64,000 bases of DNA, taken from the NCBI GenBank assembly GCA_015075555.1, contig JABTUD010000001.1, positions 496,001 to 560,000 on the forward strand. Direction: 5' to 3'. Below the pieces are notes generated by a model. That model was given only the letters and a program-made list of their open reading frames with translations, did no database searches and was not told the origin of the DNA. The translations under genes were made by a program, and so were the position numbers. Below are positions 43,175 through 50,392 of the stretch, one piece after another (the first letter of the stretch is position 1; each line of letters starts with the position of its first letter). The stretch is from Thermoflexaceae bacterium (GTDB taxonomy: Bacteria; Chloroflexota; Dehalococcoidia; Tepidiformales; Tepidiformaceae).

Positions 43175-43236
43175 CCACTGGGAGGGAAACCTGGCCTGGG
43201 GTGGCACAAGACCGGCCATCTGTGCCCGGGTTCCGC

Positions 43237-44643
43237 CTAGATGATCCCGGCGGCTGCCTTTGCCTCGCGCTTTGCAGCTTCGATATCGAAGCTGCGCATG
43301 ACGACGATGCGCTGAGCGGCGATGCCGCCGCCGGCCTGGACCGTGGTGACGAGCTCCCATCCGCCATAGGCATCGGCCGTGCAGTCGCGAACGAGGTTGT
43401 AGAGCCTCATGCGGTCCTGGACCTTCACCTCGGGGCGGGTATGGAGGTACTTCTCGAGATAGGGGTGCAACTCCTCGTTCCGGTAGTCGGCCTCGGTGGG
43501 AAGCGTGATCACGAGCCCGCCGGCGATGTCGTGGAGAATGCGCACCATGTTGTTGAAGGTGCTGGCAGCGTAGAACTTGCCGACGTTGATGGCGACCGGG
43601 TCGGGGTAGACCATGCCGGTATCGCTGGTCCGGTAGTTGTGCCGGGCATTCTCGAGGCTCATGCGGAGGATCTCGGCGTTGAAGACGAGCTCCGCGATCT
43701 TCTCCTGGATGTGGGAGGCGCCGGCGATCCCGTTCCATTCGGCGAGAAGCGCCGCCATGCCCACCATGCGGCGCGCGCGGGCGGCGAACTCAAGCAGGCC
43801 ACCAACGCGCTCCCAGAGACCGAGGGAGTTGGCGTAGACGCCCGCCAGCGGTGTCTCGCCGGCCAGGAGAACGCGGTCCCACGGGACGAAGACGTCATCG
43901 AAGATCACGAACCCTTCGGGGGCGTTCTTGTGAACGCTCATCGGGTAGTCGAAGCTGCTGCGACCCGGCTCCGCCCAGGCGCGGTTGATTATCTTGACGC
44001 CCTTCGTGTTCACAGGCACCGAGAAGGAGACCGCGTAGTCCTCTTCACCGGCGCTCATGGCCTTGGTGGGCATCACGACGAGTTCATGGACCATGCTGGC
44101 CGCGGTGATGTGCAGCTTTGCGCCCCGGACGACGATCCCATCCTTATTGCGGTCGATGATGCGGAGGTAGAGGTCCGGGTCGTCCTGGTCGACCGGGCGG
44201 CGCGAACGGTCGCCCTTGGCGTCGGTGATGACCTCGGCGGCGCGGAGGTCGTTGTCGCGGCAGTAGCGGTAGAGCCGCTCGATGTTCTCGGCGTACTCGG
44301 GCTTGATGGCAGAAACCGCGCCCTTGACGTTCCAGAGCGCCATGAGCACCTGCGTGACCATGGTGCTGGGGCCGCTGATTTCGGGCAGTTCCATCCACGC
44401 TTCGAGGTCCTGTTCGGTGCGCGGAACCTGGAAGATGCGGTGGGCCTCGGCGCCGGACTCGGTTTCGTAGAGGCGGATGTGCCTGGTGGCCGGGTCATCG
44501 TAGACGTAGTCCTGCGAGCAGACCTCGATCGGCTGCTGGAACCACGGATGCACGGTGATATCGGGAACGTGTTCGCCGTTGATGTAGGTCTCGCGGCCAT
44601 CGCGCAGGCTTTCGCGATACTGGGCCGGGGTCTTGAGCGTCAT
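43237..44643 (-). CDS. HpaB-family flavin-dependent monooxygenase (4-hydroxyphenylacetate 3-hydroxylase type)
   Basis: 468 residues. N-terminal HpaB domain: KTPAQYRESLRDGRETYINGEHVPDIT (about 4-30), KDGIVVRGAKLHITAASMVHELVVMPTKAM (about 167-196), then HKNAPEGFVIFDDVFVPWDRVLLAG (about 238-262) and a C-terminal ACAD-like helical domain (FNNMVRILHDIAGGLVITLPTEADY). The cysteines and His that hold the 4Fe-4S cluster in 4-hydroxybutyryl-CoA dehydratase are absent, so an FADH2-dependent oxygenase is favoured. It needs a separate flavin reductase, supplied by the gene at 33357. Motif A operator 28 bases upstream. Confidence 0.82.
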   Translation of the reverse strand: MTLKTPAQYRESLRDGRETYINGEHVPDITVHPWFQQPIEVCSQDYVYDDPATRHIRLYETESGAEAHRIFQVPRTEQDLEAWMELPEISGPSTMVTQVLMALWNVKGAVSAIKPEYAENIERLYRYCRDNDLRAAEVITDAKGDRSRRPVDQDDPDLYLRIIDRNKDGIVVRGAKLHITAASMVHELVVMPTKAMSAGEEDYAVSFSVPVNTKGVKIINRAWAEPGRSSFDYPMSVHKNAPEGFVIFDDVFVPWDRVLLAGETPLAGVYANSLGLWERVGGLLEFAARARRMVGMAALLAEWNGIAGASHIQEKIAELVFNAEILRMSLENARHNYRTSDTGMVYPDPVAINVGKFYAASTFNNMVRILHDIAGGLVITLPTEADYRNEELHPYLEKYLHTRPEVKVQDRMRLYNLVRDCTADAYGGWELVTTVQAGGGIAAQRIVVMRSFDIEAAKREAKAAAGII

Positions 44644-44670
44644 GGTTGCCTCCTTTACGGCCTCGGGAAA

Positions 44671-44686
44671 CTGACACTGATGTCAG
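44671..44686. promoter_or_regulatory. Palindromic operator, motif A, upstream of the HpaB-like gene
   Basis: CTGACACTGATGTCAG, perfect 6-base arms, 28 bases before ATG 44643; its 14-base core is identical to the complement of 35778-35791. This position would block transcription start. Confidence 0.7.
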
Positions 44687-44778
44687 CGTCGAAGTACGGC
44701 CGAATTCTGGCGAATTCCCCGGCCGCGTGTCAAGCGGATGGCGAAACAGCGCACCGGGCGGGGCCCCTGGCGGGGAGT

Positions 44779-44795
44779 CCGGGCTTCATGCCCGG
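44779..44795 (-). terminator. Hairpin downstream of the alcohol dehydrogenase gene
   Basis: CCGGGC (44779-44784) / GCCCGG (44790-44795), loop TTCAT, about 90 bases beyond the stop at 44881. Weak, without a T-run. Confidence 0.35.
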
Positions 44796-44880
44796 CGAGG
44801 GGGCAGAGGCGGTGCGGTCGCGCCTCCTGCATTGCCCACCCCGGGGAGCGTTAGTCCCGGGGCGCGGAGCGCGGTGGCCG

Positions 44881-45876
44881 TCATATGGTCAGCACCGCGG
44901 CGCCGCGCACCTCACCCCGGGCGAGGCCCCGAAGTGAGCGGTTGGCATCGTGCAGGGGCCAGGTCTCCAGTTCCGTTCGCACGGGGATTTCGGCGGCCAG
45001 TCCCAGGAATTCGGCTGCATCCGCGCGGGTGAAGTTGGCAACGCTGCGGAGCTGGCGTTCCCACCAGAGGTGCTGGTAGCTGAACTCCGGGACACGGTCG
45101 AGGTGGATGGCGTTGATTGCAACGGACCCACCGCGGTCGAGCGCCTTGAGAGCGGCAACCACAACATCGCCGCTGGGTGCGAAGGTAATGGCCGCATCGA
45201 GGAGGGCCGGGGGCCGGTCATCGTAGCCGCCGGCCCAGGCGGCACCGAGCGCGAGCGCCCGGGACTGCTCCTCCTTCGAGCGTGTGCAGACGAACACTTC
45301 GCAACCACGGTGAACGGCCACCTGGATTGTCAGCGTCGCCGATGCGCCAAACCCGTAGAGGCCGAGCCGGCCACCGGGCCGGATCCCCGAGACCTTCAAT
45401 GACCGGTAGCCGATCACCCCACCGCAGAGAAGAGGCGCCGCCGCCACGTCCGTGAACCTTTCGGGAATGCGCAGGGCAAAGTCCGCCCGCACCGAGACGG
45501 CCTCGGCAAAGCCGCCGTCGCGATCCCAGCCGGTGAAGCGCGCATCGACGCAGAGGTTCTCGCGACCGGCAAGGCAGTGGGAGCAGGCGCCGCAGGTGCC
45601 GCCAAGCCAGGCGATCCCGGCCCTGTCCCCTTCGCGCCATCCGGTGACGCCCGCACCAACGGCAACAACGCTGCCAACCACCTGGTGCCCCGGGATGACG
45701 GGCAGGCGCCGCGCCGGGAGGTCCCCTTCGGCCAGCTGCAGGTCGGTCCGGCAGACCCCGCAGGCGGCGACCCTGAGGACAAGCTCGCCGGGGCCGGGTG
45801 AGGGTGCTGGAACTTCGCCGATGGCCAGCGGGTCCCGGGAGATGGGAGCGGGCTGCTTGAGCACGGCTGCACGCAC
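44881..45876 (-). CDS. Zinc-dependent alcohol dehydrogenase
   Basis: 331 residues from GTG 45876. MDR family: catalytic zinc Cys in AACGVCRTDLQL (about 37-48), IPGHQVVGSVVAVGAGVTGWREGDRAGI in runs (about 61-88), structural zinc lobe CGACSHCLAGRENLC (four Cys, about 95-109) and NAD domain GLYGFGASATLTIQVA (about 172-187). Single-polypeptide AdhP-like enzyme oxidising primary alcohols or reducing aldehydes in the cytosol. It follows the DNA glycosylase by 9 bases on the same strand. Confidence 0.85.
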   Translation of the reverse strand: MRAAVLKQPAPISRDPLAIGEVPAPSPGPGELVLRVAACGVCRTDLQLAEGDLPARRLPVIPGHQVVGSVVAVGAGVTGWREGDRAGIAWLGGTCGACSHCLAGRENLCVDARFTGWDRDGGFAEAVSVRADFALRIPERFTDVAAAPLLCGGVIGYRSLKVSGIRPGGRLGLYGFGASATLTIQVAVHRGCEVFVCTRSKEEQSRALALGAAWAGGYDDRPPALLDAAITFAPSGDVVVAALKALDRGGSVAINAIHLDRVPEFSYQHLWWERQLRSVANFTRADAAEFLGLAAEIPVRTELETWPLHDANRSLRGLARGEVRGAAVLTI

Positions 45877-45885
45877 AGTGGGATT

Positions 45886-46479
45886 CTAGCTGCCGCCGGC
45901 CGGGGAGTGGACAGGGCTCACCATTGGCGGGGACGCCAGCTCTGCCGCCAGTTTGCGAAGCCAGTCCAGCCGCTCGCCGTGCCAGCGACGGGCGAGGCCG
46001 CTCGAGCTTGGCACGACCCAGGGGACGGTGACGCCGATTCGCTCGGGCTGCTCGCCATAGGCGCGGCCGGCGAGGGCTCGCGAAGAGAGCATGAGGGCAT
46101 GCCGTCCGAAGTGCTGGTAGATGCCCCGGCCGCTGAATAGAGCCACGCCCGGCTGGCAGGCAAGAAGCTCGGAGTGAAGGCGCAGAGCACCGGCCACAAT
46201 CTCCGATCGAGTCAGCTCCTCGGCGCGAACGGTGGGGCGGCAGCAGAGGTCGACGAAACCGATGCCGGACTCATCCATAAGAAGCGCATCGTCTTCGGGG
46301 CCAACCTCACGATGGACGAGGCCACTCGCGCTGAGCTGACGCCAGAAGGCATTGGCCGGGCGGGCGTAGTAGTGCCCCGCCCGTGCCGAATAGATGGCCG
46401 GGTTGTAGCCGATGAATACCAGCCGCAGGCCGGGACGCAGATAGTGAGGCAGGCTTGCCGCCCGGTCAGTTTCGCTCAT
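45886..46479 (-). CDS. mug: G:T/U mismatch-specific DNA glycosylase (MUG)
   Basis: 197 residues from ATG 46479 (MSETDRAASLPHYLRPGL), overlapping the upstream stop (ATGA). RLVFIGYNPAIYSARAGHYYARPANAFWRQL (about 18-48 in runs) contains the MUG/TDG catalytic GxNP and substrate-contact motif; VPSSSGLARRWHGERL (about 162-177) is the DNA-intercalation region. Removes uracil or thymine mispaired with guanine. Base-excision repair, cytosolic. Confidence 0.88.
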   Translation of the reverse strand: MSETDRAASLPHYLRPGLRLVFIGYNPAIYSARAGHYYARPANAFWRQLSASGLVHREVGPEDDALLMDESGIGFVDLCCRPTVRAEELTRSEIVAGALRLHSELLACQPGVALFSGRGIYQHFGRHALMLSSRALAGRAYGEQPERIGVTVPWVVPSSSGLARRWHGERLDWLRKLAAELASPPMVSPVHSPAGGS

Positions 46480-46973
46480 TCCGTCAGCTTGAAGCGCACG
46501 CGAGGCGAGGAGAGATGCAGCCACTGCGGTTCTCCATCGCGCCCGGGCGGAATGAGGAAGATGAGGACGAGATTGCGGCGGACGCCGAGCTCAAGATCAA
46601 GGCTCGTCGCGGGATCGCCCGGGGCCGGTGGCCGCGCTTCAATCCAATCGCCGCCAGTCGAAAGCTGCAGGGCGAAGTCAGACGCTTCGGGGCGCCACGT
46701 CTTGTTGGTCCGCGCGTCAAGCCTGACCGCCACCTCTGCGCCGGTGCGTTCGACGGCAATCACCACCAGCTCCTTTGCATCTCCAGTGTAAGTTGCGCCC
46801 GGCCCGACGGTCCCCTCGCCATAGATGGAGCGGAGAATCGGCGGCAGACCGTAGAAGGCGAACACAGCGCCAAAGACGATGCCCAGCACCGCTCCCAGTG
46901 CGACGCAGCCCCAGCGGCCACGGGTGTCCTGGGGCGCATGGTTGTCGACGCGCCGGCGCTGTGACGAAGTCAT
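46476..46973 (-). CDS. Hypothetical single-pass membrane protein
   Basis: 165 residues from ATG 46973. A polar N-terminus (about 22 residues) is followed by one hydrophobic helix (CVALGAVLGIVFGAVFAFYGL, about 23-43) and a beta-rich extracytoplasmic domain of about 120 residues with TYTGDAKELVVIAVE and LDLELGVRRNLVLIFLIPPG. No family recognised. It lies between a MaoC gene and mug, with a 4-base overlap with the latter. Confidence 0.6.
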   Translation of the reverse strand: MTSSQRRRVDNHAPQDTRGRWGCVALGAVLGIVFGAVFAFYGLPPILRSIYGEGTVGPGATYTGDAKELVVIAVERTGAEVAVRLDARTNKTWRPEASDFALQLSTGGDWIEARPPAPGDPATSLDLELGVRRNLVLIFLIPPGRDGEPQWLHLSSPRVRFKLTE

Positions 46974-46998
46974 GGGTGAGAGTGCCCGCGCCGGCGAA

Positions 46999-47412
46999 TC
47001 AGCCGGCCGGGGGGATAACCGTCGCCTCGCCAGCGACGACGAGCTTACCGTCCTGGTTGGTAACGGTTGTCTTGAACTTCGCCCATTTCCGCTGGTCGAG
47101 CTTCTCGGTGCATTCGACCCGAGCGGTAATGGTATCGCCGATGAAGACGGGGCCCCGGAACTGCAGGTCCTGGCCGACATAGATGGTGCCCGGCCCGGGG
47201 AGGCGCATCGCGAGCACGGTGGAGATGAAGGAAGCGCTCAACATGCCGTGGGCGATGCGCTGCTTGAACATGCCCCCGGCCGCGGAGACTGCATCCACGT
47301 GTGCGGGGTTGAGGTCGCCGGTGATCCCGGCAAAGAGGTAGATGTCGGTTTCGCTGAGGGTCTTGGTGAAGGAGGCGGAATCGCCAATCTGGAGCTCATC
47401 GTAGGTGGCCAT
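46999..47412 (-). CDS. MaoC family (R)-specific enoyl-CoA hydratase (PhaJ-like)
   Basis: 137 residues. SFTKTLSETDIYLFAGITGDLNPAHVD (about 14-40) with the hydratase-2 motif DLNPAHVD, RIAHGMLSASFISTVL (about 52-67) and LQFRGPVFIGDTITARVEC (about 82-100). Complete single-hotdog PhaJ form, hydrating trans-2-enoyl-CoA to (R)-3-hydroxyacyl-CoA. No PHA synthase is nearby. Confidence 0.83.
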   Translation of the reverse strand: MATYDELQIGDSASFTKTLSETDIYLFAGITGDLNPAHVDAVSAAGGMFKQRIAHGMLSASFISTVLAMRLPGPGTIYVGQDLQFRGPVFIGDTITARVECTEKLDQRKWAKFKTTVTNQDGKLVVAGEATVIPPAG

Positions 47413-47479
47413 TGGCGAAGGATGGCAGAACGCTGGTGAACGTGAAAGGCCGGGGCGAAGTGCGCCAGGCGCCGCGAAT

Positions 47480-48271
47480 TCAGGTGGCAGCGGGTTTGCG
47501 TGCGAAGACGGTCACGCCACGCGTATCGAACTCCTTCGCGTCGGATTCGTGCTTGCTGCCCGAGAAGACATCGACTTCGTTGGACATCACCGTGTCGATG
47601 AACCCGGCGAGGCTGAGAACCTGGCGCCACTCTGCATCCAGCAGAGCACCGGCTATTCAGCCGCTCCAGAGCTCGATATCGTCTTTCGCTTCCTGGGGGA
47701 CTTCGCGATGGACGAGGATATCGCCGGCCTGGACCCGCCCTCCCGGCCTGAGCACCCGGAACATCTCGCGAAAGACGGCCAGCTTGTCGGGGCAGAGATT
47801 GATCACGCCATTGCTGATCACCACGTCCGCCGTACCGTCAGCCACAGGCAGGCTTTCGGCGAAGCCTTCGCGGACTTCGACATGGTGCAGCTTCATGTGC
47901 GCGGCGCCGGCAGCGGCCTTTGCGCGCATTTCAGGGGTCATGTCGATGGAAATGACCCTTCCTGCCGGCCCGACCTGGCCGGCCGCAATGAGGGAGTCGA
48001 ACCCGGCGCCGCAGCCAACGTCGACTACAACCTCCCCGGGGTGGAGGTCGCCAAAGATGAAGGGGTTGCCCGTGCCTGCGAACGAATCGACCGTACTGGC
48101 CGGAAGCGACGAAACCACAGCGTCGGGGTAGCCGAGCATCTTCGCGAGGGGCGCCCCTGTGTGGAAGTGGAATCCCAGCTCTGGATGCATGGCGACGTTT
48201 CGGTACTTCTCAGCGACGCGCGCGCGGAGCTCATCACGGTCAACGTTGGCGATGCCGGGAGGTGTGGTCAT
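47480..48271 (-). CDS. ArsM-like SAM methyltransferase with in-frame UGA (probable selenocysteine 205)
   Basis: Reads from ATG 48271 to a TGA at 47482-47480 with one internal in-frame TGA at 47659-47657. SAM-binding motif VVVDVGCGAGFDSLIAAG (about 78-95), SNGVINLCPDKLAVFREMFRVLRPGG (about 155-180). Just before the internal TGA the protein reads DIELWSG and just after IAGALLDAEWRQVLSLAGF; in the family this block is typically L-W-x-G-C-I-A-G-A-L, so UGA replaces the conserved cysteine. After it the frame continues 58 codons with family-like sequence (VDVFSGSKHE, FDTRGVTVFARKP). A SECIS-like hairpin follows. Full length 263, normal for arsenite methyltransferase-like proteins; read as a stop it would be cut to 204. 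Arsenic methylation is possible but unproved. Alternative: nonsense mutation or sequence error. Confidence 0.75.
47630..47646 (-). promoter_or_regulatory. Candidate bacterial SECIS element of the methyltransferase gene
   Basis: On the minus strand CTCTGC-TGGAT-GCAGAG: perfect 6-bp stem, extendable by two G-U pairs, 5-base loop with G at positions 2 and 3. The loop starts 16 bases after the UGA, within the known bacterial range. Confidence 0.55.
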
Positions 48272-48436
48272 CACGCGGCTCCGCGTGCCAGCGAGCCTTC
48301 GACTGCGCGGTGGGGGCGTCCACAGGCACGGTGCTGAGAACTGCGCGGGAGTATATGCCGCCACGACAGGGCGTGTAAATGCCTGCGCGAGTTGCGCCGG
48401 CGAAATGGGCCACTCGAGGTTGATGGACGCGGGGTC

Positions 48437-48928
48437 CTACGCTGCAGGGGGCCGTGACTCGGCCGGGTGACCGGCGGCATCGCGATTCGGCGATGCGGGG
48501 GAAGCGCGGCGAGGCCGGCCCAGCAGCTGCTCGGCGTGACGGCGCTCGGTGCTACCCGGGCGCCGCGAGGCTCGCAGGGAAGGCAACAGCCACGCTTCCG
48601 CTGCCTCCGGTCGCGAGACGACACGGATTCCTTCACGAAGGCCCGAGAAGCGAATGACGCGGCCCAGGAAGCGCATCTGACTCTCACTCGCCACGAAGGC
48701 GAGCTTCCAGCCCTTCTGGAAGCGGATGGCGAGCGCGGCGGCGACAACCATTGAGCCAGCAGGGCCTCTGTGGAGTGCGCGCACGTCGCAGATGGCGGTG
48801 TTAAGGGAGCCAGCCTCGGCGATGGCAAAGGCCTGCGACATGGCGCGGAGTGCCTCGGAAGTCACGAGGCGGCCTGAAAGCTCGATCTGCAGGAGACCGT
48901 GGGCCGTGTCGACCCTGATCGCATACAT
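48437..48928 (-). CDS. STAS/SpoIIAA-like small protein
   Basis: 163 residues from ATG 48928, with GAGGG upstream. The first 115 residues, AIRVDTAHGLLQIELSGRLVTSEALRAMSQAF in runs (about 3-34) and TAICDVRALHRG (about 44-55), look like the SpoIIAA/STAS fold that binds partner proteins or lipids. A basic, Pro/Arg-rich tail of about 40 residues may be disordered. No kinase or phosphatase partner is near. The 165 bases between it and the methyltransferase gene show nothing clear. Confidence 0.5.
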   Translation of the reverse strand: MYAIRVDTAHGLLQIELSGRLVTSEALRAMSQAFAIAEAGSLNTAICDVRALHRGPAGSMVVAAALAIRFQKGWKLAFVASESQMRFLGRVIRFSGLREGIRVVSRPEAAEAWLLPSLRASRRPGSTERRHAEQLLGRPRRASPASPNRDAAGHPAESRPPAA

Positions 48929-49089
48929 GGCAACCCTCACCTGGCGGTGCGGAGCCCGCACCGGCGCGCCCCTCAGTCTGCGCTCAATGGAGCCGGGCTG
49001 CACTCGGGTGAGGCACTTAGGCGGCTACCCTGTGATTCTGGCCGAGAACCGGCCGGAAGGCCCGGCCGGCGTAGGGCCATGGGCGGGGC

Positions 49090-49685
49090 TCAGCGCAGGC
49101 GCACAGCCAGCGTGTGTTCGAGCCCGGCGCCAAAGGAGCAGAGAAGGCGGTCGTCACCGGCGAGCCGCCTGAGGAAGCTCTCGGCCGGGGTTCGCCGCCG
49201 GCGATGTTGGCGAGTAGCAGTCCACCGGTACGGAGGAGGCGGACGGCGTCTTCGAAGAGCGATGGGTAGCCCGACGGGTTGCTATCCAGGATCACAAGGT
49301 CGTACGGGCCGTTGAGCCCGGCGAGCACATCGGCGTCACGGCCGGTGTAGACACGTACCCGGTCGGAGTAGCCGTACCTGGAGAAGTTCTCCTCAGCGAG
49401 GCGAGCGTGGAGGGGATCGCTTTCGATAGCGTCCAGCCTGCCGGTTCGCCCGAATACGTCGAGGGCATGGAGACTGCTGTAACCCAGCCCGGTACCGAGT
49501 TCGAGGACGTAGCTGGCGCGAGTGGCGCGAACAAGGACGGCGGTTTCACGCGCGCGCAGGAGCGACGCGGGCCCGCCGTCGCACTGGTGCTCGCTGGTGT
49601 GAGCGATGGCCGCCTCGCGCACTTCGGCGAAGCGATCGGGCCTTGCCAGGGTGAGGGATTCGGTCAGATCGCGCGCGGCGTTCAT
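49090..49685 (-). pseudogene. O-methyltransferase family 3-like protein, C-terminus frameshifted
   Basis: From ATG 49685 (MNAARDLTESLTLARPDRFAEV). ETAVLVRATRASYVLELGTGLGYSSLHAL (about 47-75 in runs) is the SAM-binding region and GPYDLVILDSNPSGYPSLFEDAVRLLRTGGLLLANIAGG follows. Near 49190, in a CCCCGG run, the frame is lost; the adjacent frame reads ESFLRRLAGDDRLLCSFGAG to LAVRLR and stops at 49090, which fits the family's C-terminus and its usual length of about 198. Uncorrected, the protein ends in a 60-residue low-similarity tail. Methylates a hydroxyl, possibly catechol-like, substrate. Confidence 0.65.
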
Positions 49686-49713
49686 GGCAAAGGCGCCGCC
49701 TGCCGGCAACGTG

Positions 49714-50352
49714 TCATTCGGCAGTGGCCTCGCCTCTCCGGCGGGCGCCAAGCCGCCTGAGCAGGTCTTCGTAGACCAGGTAGTCCTGGGCGCCGGTAAC
49801 GACGACGCGGTCATCGAAGATCATGGTCGGTGTGCTTGTAACGCCTTTCTGGCGCGCGATGGCCGTCGTCTGGTCGATGAGCTCCGAGTAGCGGCCTACG
49901 ACGGCCTCGGCCCGGAATTCCCTGGCGTCAAGGCCGCAGCCGGTTGCGAGCTCGCAAAGGACATCGATGTCGCCGATGTCCTTCTTTTCTTCGAAATAGG
50001 CCCGGAAGAGCGCCTCGTGGGCAGCCTCGAATTGGCCCCGGTCGCGGGCGAACTCGGCGAATTCGAGGGCGCGGTGGGAGTTGGCGAGCCAGCGATTCGA
50101 TGCGAGGGTGATGCCGGCATCAGCGGCGTAGGCGCGCAGGTGATCGCTGTAGGCGCGGCCGCGGCCCGTGCGCCTGAGGAGCTCGTCGACATCACGGCCT
50201 TCGGCCGGCGTCTCGGGGTGAAGCTCGAATGGCCACCATGTCACTGCGACTTCGAATTCGCGCTGGAACCGAGCCACCCGACGGGCGGCGATGTAGCACC
50301 AGGGTCAGACGTAGTCAGAGATGACGGTGACCTTCAAGGGTTCGCTGGTCAT
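49714..50352 (-). CDS. DsbA/FrnE-like thioredoxin-fold protein with in-frame UGA (probable selenocysteine 16)
   Basis: ATG 50352 gives MTSEPLKVTVISDYV, an in-frame TGA at 50307-50305, then PWCYIAARRVARFQREFEVAV and an open frame to 49714 (212 residues). In FrnE/DsbA proteins this block reads S-D-x-V-C-P-W-C-Y-I, so UGA occupies the first, nucleophilic cysteine of the CPWC active site; Cys19 is kept. Further family features: TWWPFELHPETPAEG (about 36-50), the helical insertion ALEFAEFARDRGQFEAAHEALFRAYFEE, and the cis-proline loop GVTSTPTMIF (about 167-176). A SECIS-like hairpin lies downstream. No signal peptide, so cytosolic thiol-selenol oxidoreductase or isomerase. Without the UGA the ORF would start after the active site. 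Alternative: Cys-to-stop error. Confidence 0.78.
50273..50289 (-). promoter_or_regulatory. Candidate bacterial SECIS element of the DsbA-like gene
   Basis: On the minus strand GCCGCCC-GTC-GGGTGGC: 7-bp stem with one G-U pair, 3-base loop beginning with G. The loop starts 22 bases after the UGA. Confidence 0.55.
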
Positions 50353-50392
50353 GCGGACATTGTAGCCCAGGGCCGGGCATCGCCGATCGTCG

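Noticed and set aside
43237-44643. 4-hydroxybutyryl-CoA dehydratase (AbfD)
   Set aside because: Same superfamily, but the Cys and His Fe-S ligands are missing, so a flavin monooxygenase fits better.
42634-44937. 767-codon plus-strand open frame across the carboxylase and HpaB-like genes
   Set aside because: Antisense shadow spanning two recognisable genes and their intergenic terminator; composition is Arg/Ala/Gly noise.
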